From NCBI GenBank assembly GCA_965240325.2, contig OZ251225.1, forward strand, positions 3,658,001 to 3,722,000: DNA of 64,000 bases, read 5' to 3'. Position 1 is the first letter of the stretch, and each line of letters begins with the position of its first letter. Shown here piece after piece: positions 52,304 to 62,619 of this stretch. Position numbers and translations under genes: made by a program. Origin of the DNA: Rebecca billardiae RCC1528. Lineage: Eukaryota > Haptophyta. The notes under the pieces were generated by a model that saw only the letters and a program-made list of their open reading frames with translations, made no database searches and was not told the origin of the DNA.

Positions 52304-52459
52304 ATACTGTTCGCGCGTGCGCGGGGTGGGCGCTCTGCCGACCGGGACCGGCCGGGGCGGTGAGCCCGGAGCGACGTGCGCCGCGGTTGCGCGCGCTGAA
52401 CGCGCATCTTGGCACCTCGCGCGCTCGTCACGCACGCGCTAGTGACAGATCACTACCGC

Positions 52460-52825
52460 ATGCGTCATCTCTTCGTCCGCCAAGCCTGCTCCTTGGGCGC
52501 TCGCTTCGCGTCATCGGTCAGAGCGGCGCTGTGCGAGCCGAATGTCAGCTTGGCCGGGCCGATTGCCGAAGCGCACATCGGCATCGTGCACGGAGGAAGC
52601 GGCACTGATGCTGCGCGTGTGCCTGTCCTTGTTGATAATGTTGCCATCTGCTGCGCTATGCAACGCGTCGACGCGGCTCACCTGACACGGGCAGCCCAAC
52701 TTGTTCCTTGGCACTCAGCTGGTCTGATGATCAGCGAAGGCGGATCTGTCGTTCACACGCGCGCGCTGCCTGATGCGTCTATGGTCGGCGCCGCGCGGCA
52801 TGGCGATAAACAAGTCAGCACGTGA
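52460..52825 (+). CDS. Doubtful small open frame
   Basis: A 121-residue frame from the ATG at 52460 with less Arg/Ala bias than chance frames nearby (AEAHIGIVHGGSGTDAARVP, VLVDNVAICCAMQ). No domain. Listed because its composition is protein-like. Confidence 0.25.
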   Translation: MRHLFVRQACSLGARFASSVRAALCEPNVSLAGPIAEAHIGIVHGGSGTDAARVPVLVDNVAICCAMQRVDAAHLTRAAQLVPWHSAGLMISEGGSVVHTRALPDASMVGAARHGDKQVST

Positions 52826-53892
52826 GTCAAATCTCCCGCCCGCTACGCAGTGCTATGATGACTGCTCGATCAGTCATCATAGCGCCCCCCGACCAGCAGC
52901 CGCGGCGATGGGCGAGGCCGGCACCCACCGTCGACGCGCCGAAGACCGAGTCTGCGCTCGCGTCGGCGATGAAGTGCTCGGTCAAGACGGAGACGCGCGG
53001 GCGCTCGATGATGCCGGCTCAGGACAGCTGTTGGCACGACGGCCGTCTCAGCCAGGCTGAACGCGCACGCGACGACGACGCGGCGGTGGATCTTGACCTG
53101 ACTTGGTGGCCCGAGCGACGGACGAGTCGGCGGCGCGGTCGCTGACGAATTGACGATGTCTGACGTATAGCTGATTCTGACGCTGAGTGATGACGGGTGA
53201 GCGCGACAGGTTGCTGACGATTCGTGTATACCAACACGGCGGTGTGTGTAGTCGTATGCCGCGGCGGCGAAGTCTGACAGCAGCAGCATAGTACTTAGTC
53301 TCACCATGTGCGCCCAGCAGTCAGCATCAATCAGCAATCAGACATCGTCTATCTCTGACCAGCCCGCAGCCTACGGAATCCGCCATTTTGGCCGGTTTTG
53401 CTCGAAACATCCATACCTTGACACCGGTGGGAGAACGAGCCTGTTGCAGGTGCCGAACCCGCGTATGCCGCCGAGCACGTCCGCGCACGCCAGCAAGCGG
53501 GCGTTGCGCATCCACGCCAAACACATGCGCACCAGGCAGACGCGAGAACTCGCCCTTAAAAGCCCTCCTGCGCGCGCGCGCGCGCGTTGCGGCGCGGCGG
53601 GCAGGCGGGCGTGATGCGTTGCACGCAAAGCAGATGGTGCCTGCGCGCGGCGAGGGCGGCGAGGGAGGGCGGGAGCGCGCGCTAATGAGGCCGGTAGGTG
53701 TCCTGACCCGCGCCCGCAGCGCGCGCGCACCCGCAGCGGCCGTATGTGAGCGAACGAGCGCGCCGCGCGTGGCCGCCATCGTGTCGCTGCCCGGCTGGGG
53801 GCGCCGCCCGTGGGTTTGTGGCATAAGCCGCGGGGCTCGTCCTTCGGCCGCGAGTTGAGAGCGACGGCAGGACGAATGATGATGACGATACT
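52826..53892. other. Intergenic, no gene supported
   Basis: GC-rich, with overlapping Arg-rich frames on both strands. No repeats apart from the GTGGGTTTGTGG word near 53810. Confidence 0.4.
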
Positions 53893-54099
53893 CGCCTGCC
53901 TGAGCTGTACTGTGCGTCTCTTATTCTTAGTAAACTGTAGAAAAGGGACCCCCCATACGGTCGGAAGCACTCTGATGAACAATGCCGGGGTCATCGCGCG
54001 GGTCCCACAATCCTACTACCGCCCTTGATCATACCGCTAATACTGTACGGTCGTACGGCTACAGTTTACTAAGAATAAGAGACGCACACAGCTCAGGCA
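53893..54099. mobile_element. MITE-like element with ~40 bp terminal inverted repeats
   Basis: CGCCTGCCTGAGCTG ... TTAGTAAACTGTAG (53893-53940) and CTACAGTTTACTAAG ... CAGCTCAGGCA (54059-54099) are an inverted pair of the dispersed 44 bp repeat, enclosing ~118 bp. The left copy has a 2 bp change (GCTGTACTGTGCG). It lies 61 bp from the 3' end of the MuiA-like gene. Confidence 0.8.
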
Positions 54100-54159
54100 C
54101 AGTAACTATAGTACTTTTACGACGACTTACGTACTCTTAGGAGACTTGGGACACGCTCG

Positions 54160-56172
54160 TCAGTCAAACTCGATTGGCCGGTCGGCCGGGTGGTCGATGC
54201 GATACACGAGGCGCACCGTGTGCTGCGCGCCGCCCGGCACGCGCACCACCCACACGAGCGTCGAGTCAGGCCGCTGGTACACCGCCGCGCCGCTCGCGCC
54301 CGCGCCAGTCGCGAGGATCTGCTCGACCTGCGCCTCGGGCGTGCCGGGCTCGATGGTGCGCACCCCCGCGCGTGCCGGCTCGAGCAGCGTCACAGAGATC
54401 TGCTCGTGCGACGAGCGCGGCAGCGGCATCGCCACGTGCACTGTCACGGCATGCGCGGGCTGCGTGTTGGCGATCACCGCGACCATCTCGCTCGTCACGT
54501 GCCGCGTCGCCGCGGAAAAGAGGGCGAGCCCGCTCGCCGCGCCCTCCTTGTCCCGGCGCGGCACGCCCTGCACGTGCACGCGCGGGTCCGGGCCGAGCGA
54601 GAGCGCCAACGCCTCGCCCGGCATCGTGCCGCGCAGCTCGGTGCTCGCGACAAAGGAGCCGTCGACAAACACGGAGCACGCCGAAGACGGGAGGAGCGGG
54701 TACGGGCTCGTGTTGTTCGCCGTGGCGCGCACGAAGGCGCGCGCGTCGAGCGAGGGCACGGCGGTGTGCACGAGGGTGGGCGTGAGCTCGATCAGCGCCA
54801 CCGTCACCTTGTGCGCACGGCCGTCTGCGCTGATGCTTGCGGCGTGCTGCACGCCGAAGCGCGTGCTGCCCGCGCCGCTGCCGAAGGCGGAGGTCGTGGC
54901 GACGGGCGGCGCGTCCCCGACCGGCTCCTCGTATGCATCTTCCTCCATCACCTCCTCCTCCATCACCGCCTCGCGCACGAACGCCTTGGACGCAGAGCGC
55001 GCCGCCGTACGCTTCAGCCCCAGCGCGCCCGCTGCCCGGGGCGCGCGCGCTGCGGGCTGCGGACGCGCGTACCGCACGCTGACGGGAGGCAGGGTGGGCG
55101 GCGTGCCGCCGGCCGCCGGCTGGGCGGTGGAGAGCGCGAGGCGCACACGCGCCCAGTCCTCGCCCGAGTCGTTCGTCACCAGCCCGTAGTAGCTGAGCTG
55201 CAGGCTGGCTGTGCTGTCGAGCGTGTCTGCGCGCACGTCGTACGCCGGCGTCCAGCGCGCGCCCGAGACGAGATAGCGCAGGCGCAGCCTGATGGGCGCC
55301 GACTTGCGCGACACGGAGACGCGCACGCGCACGGCGTACCGCCCCGCCTGCCCGCCCGGCGAGAGCGCGCGAATCCGCTCGCGCAGCGCCTCCGCCTCCG
55401 CCTCCACCGCCTGCCGAGCCGTGGCCAGCGCGCGCAGCTGCTCGTCGAGCGCCGCCGCGCGCTGCGCGTACAGCTCGAGGGCGTGCTCGATGGGCGGGGG
55501 GCTCGGCGTGGCGGCGGGCGCGCTCGACGTGGCCGGCTGCTGCGCGACGGCGGTGCAGTACGTCTCCACCAGCTCGCGGCTCTTGCTCGCGCGGCGCGTG
55601 GCGTCGCGATTCGCCTCCATCTTGGCCTGCGCTGCGAGCAGCTCGGCCTCGAGCCGAGCGCGCTCGGCGCGCTGCGGGGCGTCGGCGGCGGTGGCGTCGG
55701 CGTCGGCGGAGAGGAGCTCGCTCCCGACCTCGAGGATCGTCGCGCCGTTGCCGCTTGCCGGCTTGACGCGCAGCGACCCCTCATCCATACGCGAGGTCAG
55801 CCCGTGGATCAGCACACTCCACACGCCCGCCGCCGTGGCCTGCACGTCGATGGCGCGCTCGACCTCGGCGCGGTCGGCGTACACGACGACATCTTCGATA
55901 GGGCACGCATCTGCTGCGGCAAGCTGCACCTCCTGCTCCTCGACGTCGAGCAACAGAGGGCGCGTCTCAGACGGCCTCTCGCCGACAGCAGGCCGCAGCA
56001 CCTGTGACGGTCCCAATGGGCCGTCGGGCAGCGCGTCCACAGGCTTGACGGTCGTCACGGCGGCGGCGGCCGTGGCCACGCCCACGCACGTCGTCGCCAG
56101 GGCAGCGGTGAAGAAGCACGGCGTCCACCGCCGGCAGGCGCGCCGGCGCGCGCGCTCTGGCTCTATCGCCAT
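54160..56172 (-). CDS. MuiA-like protein (DUF4140/DUF4139)
   Basis: A 670-residue intronless protein from the ATG at 56172. N-terminal membrane or signal segment (PCFFTAALATTCVGVATAAAA). DUF4140-like domain: DVVVYADRAEVERAIDVQA, VLIHGLTSRMDEGSLRVK. Then a coiled coil (~residues 150-250) and a DUF4139 beta-sandwich: VRVSVSRKSAPIRLRLRYLV, GARWTPAYDVRADT, LQLSYYGLVTNDSGEDWARV and the C-terminal VYQRPDSTLVWVVRVPGG...TVRLVYRIDHP. The family is named after bacterial mucoidy inhibitor A and has no settled biochemical activity; homologues exist in several eukaryotes. The acidic insert (MEEEVMEEDAYEEPVGD) is additional. It is tail-adjacent to a MITE-like repeat. Confidence 0.87.
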   Translation of the reverse strand: MAIEPERARRRACRRWTPCFFTAALATTCVGVATAAAAVTTVKPVDALPDGPLGPSQVLRPAVGERPSETRPLLLDVEEQEVQLAAADACPIEDVVVYADRAEVERAIDVQATAAGVWSVLIHGLTSRMDEGSLRVKPASGNGATILEVGSELLSADADATAADAPQRAERARLEAELLAAQAKMEANRDATRRASKSRELVETYCTAVAQQPATSSAPAATPSPPPIEHALELYAQRAAALDEQLRALATARQAVEAEAEALRERIRALSPGGQAGRYAVRVRVSVSRKSAPIRLRLRYLVSGARWTPAYDVRADTLDSTASLQLSYYGLVTNDSGEDWARVRLALSTAQPAAGGTPPTLPPVSVRYARPQPAARAPRAAGALGLKRTAARSASKAFVREAVMEEEVMEEDAYEEPVGDAPPVATTSAFGSGAGSTRFGVQHAASISADGRAHKVTVALIELTPTLVHTAVPSLDARAFVRATANNTSPYPLLPSSACSVFVDGSFVASTELRGTMPGEALALSLGPDPRVHVQGVPRRDKEGAASGLALFSAATRHVTSEMVAVIANTQPAHAVTVHVAMPLPRSSHEQISVTLLEPARAGVRTIEPGTPEAQVEQILATGAGASGAAVYQRPDSTLVWVVRVPGGAQHTVRLVYRIDHPADRPIEFD

Positions 56173-56616
56173 CCGCCCCACGCACGAGTGGACGGGTCCC
56201 AACCGTGAAGGCCGCGTCCGTGGTGGAGCGCGGCCGAGTCGTCATCAGCAGTTCGCGGCGTGCACGAGCGGTAGTGTATCCAGATACAGTCAGCAGTGTT
56301 ATGTACTGTACGTCGCTTCCGGAGAGACTGTAGATCTGACTGACTGTGCAGACTCATCTCATGTCGCACTCAAAGTGGTGCTCGATGGCCGCACTGAGTC
56401 GGCCACCGGGGGTCGACCGATCTCAGCGTTCTTTGGCAACAATGAGCTGGGCCCGGTCGTCGTGTTGCTGCGCCTCGGTCTGCCTCGGGTTCAGAATGCC
56501 CAACCGGTCACCGGATCATCCTGGATCCGACACCGCGACGGGACGATTGACGAACGGCAGTGTCGGCCGCCGCCGATGAACTCAGCCTGCTGGCTGCTGC
56601 TGTGCGGTCATCATGC
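56173..56616. other. Intergenic, no gene seen
   Basis: 443 bp between two minus-strand genes; it must hold the MuiA-like promoter. Confidence 0.4.
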
Positions 56617-57153
56617 CTAGGCAGGCGGGCGCTCGACAACCATGACGACCTCATTCGTCACGGACTTGCGGTTCTCTTGGAATGCCTTCACCACCTCGTC
56701 CCACTCCTTGCCCGTCACGTCGAAGAGCGCCTTGACCTTCTTCGCCGCGGGCAGCAGCCCGAACGAGGTGTCCATGCGCATCGAGAAGGTGGTGGTCGCG
56801 CGCACGATGTCGCCCTCGCGCAGCTGATCATCGCTTTTGGTGACGACCACACGGCCATCTTTGGGCTCAACATTGAGATCGAACGGCACGGCGAAGCGCG
56901 CGACAAGAAACTCACTGCCCTCCACCATCGGCTGGAAGTCGACGGTGATGGCGCCCGCGCCCTCACCCATGTCGACCGTGAGCTCGGCCATCGCAGAGGC
57001 GCAGCGCGAGCTACGCGACGCGAGGGGTGCGGGTCGTGACGGCCCTAAGGCGCTTCGCTGCACGCCGCCATATCCCTCTGTCAGCGCCGCGAGGAGGAGC
57101 ACGCCGCCGACAACGAGAGGCCGGACGTAGTAAGCAGCCGTCATCATCGTCAT
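56617..57153 (-). CDS. Plastid-type soluble protein of unknown function
   Basis: A 178-residue intronless protein from the ATG at 57153 (the frame runs further upstream but only with non-ATG codons). The leader has a hydrophobic part (YYVRPLVVGGVLLLAALTEG) and an Arg/Ser/Ala transit-like part (SRPAPLASRSSRCASAMAEL). The mature ~120 residues are one compact alpha/beta domain: ELTVDMGEGAGAITVDFQPM, FLVARFAVPFDLNVEPKDGR, REGDIVRATTTFSMRMDTSFG, KVKALFDVTGKEWDEVVKAF. I do not recognise the family; conserved-looking length and leader suggest a plastid stroma or lumen protein. Confidence 0.68.
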   Translation of the reverse strand: MTMMTAAYYVRPLVVGGVLLLAALTEGYGGVQRSALGPSRPAPLASRSSRCASAMAELTVDMGEGAGAITVDFQPMVEGSEFLVARFAVPFDLNVEPKDGRVVVTKSDDQLREGDIVRATTTFSMRMDTSFGLLPAAKKVKALFDVTGKEWDEVVKAFQENRKSVTNEVVMVVERPPA

Positions 57154-57746
57154 TTCGCCGCCGAACGCGCGGATCGACGAAGAGATCTCAATCTCGCGGG
57201 ACTCCGCGGCTTCCGCCGTTCTTGGCTGTCGAGCCGTCGGCAGTTTTTTCGTCACCCGCGGATCACTCAAATCCCGATCGTCTGGTGGCAGCGGAATGCC
57301 AAGAATGTCGCGCCGCTGAAACGGGCTGAATGACCACGCGGCTCATCGGAAGAGCCGTAGTGCCCGTACGTAGTCGGCGCCACGACCGCGGCGTCCCGTC
57401 AGTCCACGGTCCCAGTTTGGCTCTCCGAGCACATTGTCTCTGCGGCCCGCAGGCTGGATCTGCGCGCAACACCGCGCGTCGCCGCTGATCGGTGTCGCCG
57501 AGCCGAATACAGTACTGCAGGCTACCGAGCGCGTGATGGTGCGCCATGATGACGGGCACAGCCACGCCTGCCCCGTCGGGCGGTCGGCTCAGCCCAGCCA
57601 CGAGCGTCGGGGTTGGCCCGACTCGCGCGTCGCGCTCGCTCGGCACCCGGGCGGCTGAGTGGCTGCCGCCGCCCAGCTGCCCTCGCGTGCACGCCCGCGC
57701 CCGCAGTCGTCGGCACGACGCGCGCGCCCTGCCGGCGCGCGCGCCG
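57154..57746. other. Intergenic, no gene seen
   Basis: About 590 bp. Open frames overlap in conflicting frames, with no domain and no repeats of note. Confidence 0.4.
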
Positions 57747-59455
57747 CTACTGCCCCCCGCCCGAGCCGCCGCCGCCCGCGAAGCTGCTGTAGAAGCGTCG
57801 GTTCGCCTTCTTCTTTTGCACGACCTCCTTGTACAGCTTGTCGCGGTAGTCCTGCACGCTGTACTTGGTGTTGTCGTCGATCGAGATGGCGATGATGTGC
57901 GGGCACGTCGGCTCGTCGCCCGTGTAGAACTGGGCGAGGTACGGGTGCTTCAGCGCCCCCTCCGCCGACAGCCGCTTCGCCGGGTTGAACTCGAGCAGCT
58001 TGTGCATCAGGTCGAGCGCGTCGTGCGAGGACGAGTATGATGCGGGCAGACTCCTGCGCGCGCACGGGCGCACGCGAGCGCACGCGCGCGGGGCGGGCGG
58101 CGGGCGGTGAGGGCGCGGCGGGCGGCGGGCGCGGCGCGGCCGAGCGCGCGCGCGCGCACCTCTTGCGCACGGGTGGCAGCGACTGCAGCATCGTCGCGGC
58201 AAACGCCGACTGGATGCTGTCCACGTCCGCCTGCGAGGGCATGCCCGTCACCTCGAGAATCTTCTCGAGCTGGTTCATCGTGGACGTGCCGGGGAAGAGC
58301 GGCTTGCCGCCGAGCATCTCGGCGAGGATGCAGCCGAGCGACCACATGTCCACCGCCTTGGTGTACGAGGTCGAGCCGAGCAGGATCTCGGGCGCGCGGT
58401 ACCAGCGCGTCGCGACGTAGTCGGTGAGCACCGAGGACGAGTCCACCCCGGAGTTGAGCGCCTTGATCGAGCGCGCCAGCCCAAAGTCGGCCACCTTCAT
58501 GTGGCACTCCTCGTTCAGCAGCAGGTTGGAAGGCTGCACCGCGCAGCGCGGAGGACGGGGCGCGCGCGAGCTCAGGCCCCGCGCGCGGTGCGCTGCGCCG
58601 CGCCGCGGTGCGGTGTGCGGTGCGGTGCAGTGCGGTGCGGGGCGGTGCTGCGGTGCTGCGGTGCTGCGGTGCTGCGGTGCTGCCGTGCTGCGGTGCTGCC
58701 GTGCTGCGGTGCTGCGGTGCTGCGGTGCGCGGTGCTGAGCTGTGCGGTGCTGAGCTGTGCGGTGCGCACCTTGAGGTCTCGGTGCACCAGGTCTGCGCTG
58801 TGCATGTATTTGAGCGCCTTTAGCACCTGGTAGATGACGTACTGCTTGTGGATGTCCTCCAGGATGTTGGCGCGGATCACCGCGTGCAGGTCCGTCTCCA
58901 TGTAGTCGAAGACCAGGTAGATGTCCTTATCGTTGTCCGCCTTGTGCACGTTCTGCAGCCGGATAATGTTTTCGTGGTTGGCAATCTCCTGCAGGTACAT
59001 GATCTCGCGGAATGTTCGCTGCGCGTCCGTGGCGTTCTGGTGGGCGGGGAGGGCGGGAGACAGCGGGGCGACGTGCACGGGCGGCGCACGCGCGCGTCAG
59101 CGCCCCGCCGCCGCCGAGCGCGCTCGGCGCACGTGCGCTCGGCCGGCGGCCGCGCCGAGTCGGCGCCGCCGCAGCGCGCGCCTGAAACGCGTCAAAGATC
59201 TTCTTCAACGCGACCACCTGCTTCGTCTTCTTGTCGCTCGCTTTGAAGACCACCGCATACGCCTGTGCGTGCACACGCGCGCATGGCACGCGCGCCGCGC
59301 GAGCCCGATCAGCACCCAGCCCGTGCAGCGCTGTGAGCCGCCACGGCCGCCGCCACGCGCCGCGCGCGGCCGTGCCGCGCGGCTCGTACCCCCTTGCCCA
59401 GCTTCTGCGAGATCTCGTATTTGCGTAGGATATGCTTGTCCACTTCTTCCACCAT
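57747..59455 (-). CDS. MAP kinase, TDY class (ERK7/8, MAPK15-like)
   Basis: Five exons inferred: 59390-59455, 59182-59262, 58770-59036, 58158-58533 and 57747-58053; introns 127, 145, 236 and 104 nt. Start ATG at 59455 (VDKHILRKYEISQKLGKG). Joined exons give the ERK7/8 pattern: AYAVVFKA, VVALKKIFDAF, TDAQRTFREIMYLQE, IYLVFDYMETDLHAVI, LVHRDLKPSNLLL, ADFGLARS, SVLTDYVATRWYRAPE (activation loop T-D-Y), WSLGCILAEMLGGKPLFPG and FNPAKRLSAEGAL. About 365 residues: the long C-terminal tail of animal ERK8 is absent and the protein ends in a Gly-rich stretch (GGGGSGGGQ). The second intron has a GC donor (CAG|GCGCG); no GT choice keeps the frame. ERK7/8 kinases autophosphorylate and are linked to cilia and autophagy in animals. 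Confidence 0.93.
58643..58765 (+). repeat. 8 bp tandem repeat inside a MAP kinase intron
   Basis: About nine units of GGTGCTGC (two as CGTGCTGC) and then two longer GGTGCTGAGCTGTGC units, making up half of the 236 nt third intron. Confidence 0.9.
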
Positions 59456-59769
59456 CGCGCGCGCGCGACGGTCGCCGTGCGCGCCTGCGGCTCGCACTGA
59501 CGATCCAGGCGCGCGCCCCTACTGCCTGCAGCGCGATGGCTGCCCGTGCCGAGGCCCGGTTGTTGGCCAATGCGCGCAAGGCGTTATTTGGCGGTGGAAC
59601 TGACTTTTTGGGAGGCCAAATATGTGTCAGTTATCGGTCATAGTCACAACTTCACATCCAGTCGTGTGATGAACAGTCAAGCGGGACAGTCACTTAGCGG
59701 TTTCGTCAGCGGCCCGCTTTTTCGCGGGCGCGCAGCCTTGCCGACGACACGACGAGGCGACCTAGCACG
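59456..59769. promoter_or_regulatory. Divergent spacer, MAP kinase and 59770 gene
   Basis: 314 bp between divergent start codons; it must include both 5' regions. No defined box recognised. Confidence 0.35.
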
Positions 59770-61797
59770 ATGGCGACCGACGACGACGACGACCCACAGT
59801 ACCTTGTGGACGTGGTGAGCGCGGACTTCCCGCAGGCGCGCGTCGACCAGCTTGAAGCCCTGTGCGCGCACGTGCGCGGCGCTCTGCCAAGCGTCGGCGC
59901 GCCGGGCGGCTTTGCGCCCACGCGCCGCTTCGTGGTGGGCGTTGCGCACATTGCCGCCACGCCGCGCTCGGTGCTGCCGGCGCTGCTCGGCGGCGAGGTG
60001 GGCGGCGCGGACGGCACGCCGCACGAGCACGCGCCCTCGGGGGCGGCCCTCGCAGCTGAGCTCGCCTCCCTCGTGCTCGTCGACCTCTTCGACGCGCTCA
60101 CGCGCCTGCCGCGCGAGCAGCTCGCGCGCGCGCTGCGCGCGTACCGGCTGCCGGTCGAGCCGACCGACGGGGCGGACGCGGCGGTGCGCGAGGTCGTGGT
60201 GGACGACGGCGCGCCTCTCTCGCACGGCGATGCCGAGAACGAGCGCATGGCCGACGTGCTCGACAGCGACGACGAGGACAACGCGCTGGCTGAGCCGTTT
60301 GGCGCCGCTGCCGAGGGCGCGCACGGCACGCCCATGGCGAACGGCGGAGCGCACGACGCTGAGCTGGACGACGGGGAGGCGCCCGCGTGGGAGCAGCTGT
60401 GCGCGCGGCTGCGCGACTATGGGAGCCATCTGTCGTACCCCGCGCTCGCCGCCCTGCCCGCGCACGCGTGGACCGTCGAGCCTGCGGGCGCGGCGCGCGG
60501 CGCGGCCGTGGGCGCTGCGCGGCCGCTGGTGGCGCGCGTGTGCGCGCTGATCGCACGCGCAGCCGCGCGCGCGAGCGATGCGGGGCGAGGAGCGCGGGCG
60601 GGGATGGATTCTTCGGGGGCGGGTGCCATCCGTGCGGACCGGTGGGCGCAGCTGCTCACCGAGCACATGCTGCACACACCGACAGCGAGCGCGGCCGTGC
60701 TCGAGCCGTGCGTGCACGCGCTGAGCTCGCTGGCAGCGAGCGGCGCGGCCGCGCGCGCAACCATCGCTGGAGCGCTCGCGGCCGACGTGGCGTGGGCGCG
60801 TGGGCTCGGCGCGCAGCGGCCGGCAGTGCACGCGGCGCTCGCGGCCGAGACGGCCGTCGCGGCCGCCGCCGTGCGCGCCATCGCTGCGCGAGCCGCGCCG
60901 CCTCCGCCCGCCGTCGCAGCCGCCGTGGGCGAGGCCCAGGCGTGGGGATGGTTCCCGGAAACTTCTGTGGGCGCGGAGGAGTGCGAGCAGGTGGTGTGCG
61001 CGGCGGCTGCGGCGCTGACCACGTTTTGGGCGGCGCGAGCCGCCCCGCTCACCGCCGCGGAGCGCGAGCGCGCCGCGTGCGCCGCTATCCTCCTCGAGCG
61101 CACGGGGCTGCTCGCCGCGTGCGCCCACCTGCTCTCGGCGCGGCCGGCTGCGCCGTGCGCAGCTCCGTGCTGGGCGGCGCTGCTCGACGCGTGCTGCCGC
61201 CACGCGGAGCTCGCGGCGTTCGCGGTGGCGTCACCCGCGCTGAGACGCGCGGCGCTGGGCGACGGGGCCGATGCCGCGCGCGCTCAGACCTGGGGCTGGC
61301 TCGAGGCCGCCGCTCGGCCCACCGCGCCCGCGGCCCCAGCCGCCGGCTCGGCCGGAGCGCGCGACGCTCACGCGGCCGCGGCCGCCCAGCTGCTGAGCAC
61401 GGCGCAGGGGGCCGCCGCCGAGCTCGCGCACGTGGACGGCGGTGGTGGCGCGGGCGCGGGCGCGGCGATGGCGCAGTGTCGCGCGCTGCTGCGCGTGCTC
61501 GAGGCGCTCTCGACGCTCTGCGCCGCCCCGCATGGCCGCGCCATCGCCGCCTCGCTGGCGGCGCCCCGCACCGAGGCTGCGGGCTTCCCAGGCCCCCCTC
61601 AGCACCTGGGCGACAGCCTGGCGCGCGCGCTTGCGCTGATCAGCGGCTCAGCCGCTCGGCGGCCGCCGGCCGCGGAGGTCGCGGCCGCGCCGGCAGGCGA
61701 CGAGCCGGAATGGGCGCGCAAGCGCGAGGCGATGCGCGCTCAGCTGCTCGCGCGCGCCAAGGAGGTGCAGTGTGCGCCCGCAGGCAAGAAGGACTGA
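59770..61797 (+). CDS. Large alanine-rich helical hypothetical protein
   Basis: A 675-residue intronless protein from the ATG at 59770. N-terminus acidic (MATDDDDDPQYLVDVVSADF), then helices (ARVDQLEALCAHVRGAL, LVLVDLFDALTRLPREQL), an acidic linker (LDSDDEDNALAEPFG), and ~400 residues of Ala-rich helices with paired hydrophobics suggesting an armadillo/HEAT-like solenoid (LVARVCALIARAAARASD, LLTEHMLHTPTASAAVLEPC, AAILLERTGLLAACAHLL). C-terminus EWARKREAMRAQLLARAKEV looks like a charged single helix. No family is recognised. The long uninterrupted frame with non-random hydrophobic spacing supports a real gene despite high GC. Confidence 0.65.
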   Translation: MATDDDDDPQYLVDVVSADFPQARVDQLEALCAHVRGALPSVGAPGGFAPTRRFVVGVAHIAATPRSVLPALLGGEVGGADGTPHEHAPSGAALAAELASLVLVDLFDALTRLPREQLARALRAYRLPVEPTDGADAAVREVVVDDGAPLSHGDAENERMADVLDSDDEDNALAEPFGAAAEGAHGTPMANGGAHDAELDDGEAPAWEQLCARLRDYGSHLSYPALAALPAHAWTVEPAGAARGAAVGAARPLVARVCALIARAAARASDAGRGARAGMDSSGAGAIRADRWAQLLTEHMLHTPTASAAVLEPCVHALSSLAASGAAARATIAGALAADVAWARGLGAQRPAVHAALAAETAVAAAAVRAIAARAAPPPPAVAAAVGEAQAWGWFPETSVGAEECEQVVCAAAAALTTFWAARAAPLTAAERERAACAAILLERTGLLAACAHLLSARPAAPCAAPCWAALLDACCRHAELAAFAVASPALRRAALGDGADAARAQTWGWLEAAARPTAPAAPAAGSAGARDAHAAAAAQLLSTAQGAAAELAHVDGGGGAGAGAAMAQCRALLRVLEALSTLCAAPHGRAIAASLAAPRTEAAGFPGPPQHLGDSLARALALISGSAARRPPAAEVAAAPAGDEPEWARKREAMRAQLLARAKEVQCAPAGKKD

Positions 61798-62619
61798 CTA
61801 TACCCAAACTCGAAGCGTAATCAGTACTCGTTGCGTGGATACGGGCCCTGAGGAGTGCTGACTCAGTGAGGGCCGTGCCGCGGTCGCCGGGACTGCAATC
61901 TCTCTGAGTGGACAGTCCCGCACCATCCCGTGGCCGTTCAGTAGGCTGTTCGGGTTCCGCGATAAGTAGCCTAATATTATATATATATATATATTATAAT
62001 ATATATGTGTGTTATACTAATTAATTAATACAGTGCATATCCGGCATAGCTAAGTGCATATCGGCTATAGTAGCGCGCCCGAAGTAGCGCGGCATATCCG
62101 CGCGCGTCGACGGCGACTCGATCCGGACTCTCCGACGCCCGCCCTCGGCCTCGCCCTCGCAGAAATCAGAATCGTCGCGCCGACGCGGACTGGCGGCGGG
62201 ACGGGGTTACCTAGACGGGTGACGCGGTTCACTGAGTGATCACTCACTTTCAGACACTCCGGATCCGGTCACTACTCCGACTGCTGACTGACTTATTCGA
62301 TAAAGCTATTAAGTCCGGTAGACTCCGAGACGGTAGTTCAAGTTGCCTGTACGTATCATACGAATAACAGTACGTAGTCAGCGACAGCAGTATAGTAGTC
62401 AGCGCGTGATGCAGCTGCAGTTCTGATGCCAGAGGCTCGTCGAGTCGTCGTCATGGATCCCATCGCGGATCCCCGCCCGAAATCACCACACCCGATCGAC
62501 TCACGGAAGCCTCGTCAGCACCAGGCTGCACTCCAGGGCCCGGCGGATGGACCGGGTCGGGCCGTCGTCCCGAAGCGTCAGTATCGATGAGCAGTCTGAT
62601 GAGACTGAGAGGACAAGGA
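61798..62619. other. Intergenic with TA-rich tract
   Basis: TA-rich at 61973-62025; otherwise no gene or repeat recognised. Confidence 0.5.

Noticed and set aside
58608-58823. Cys/Gly/Ala repeat frame in the MAP kinase intron
   Set aside because: It is the 8 bp tandem repeat read in frame on the opposite strand.
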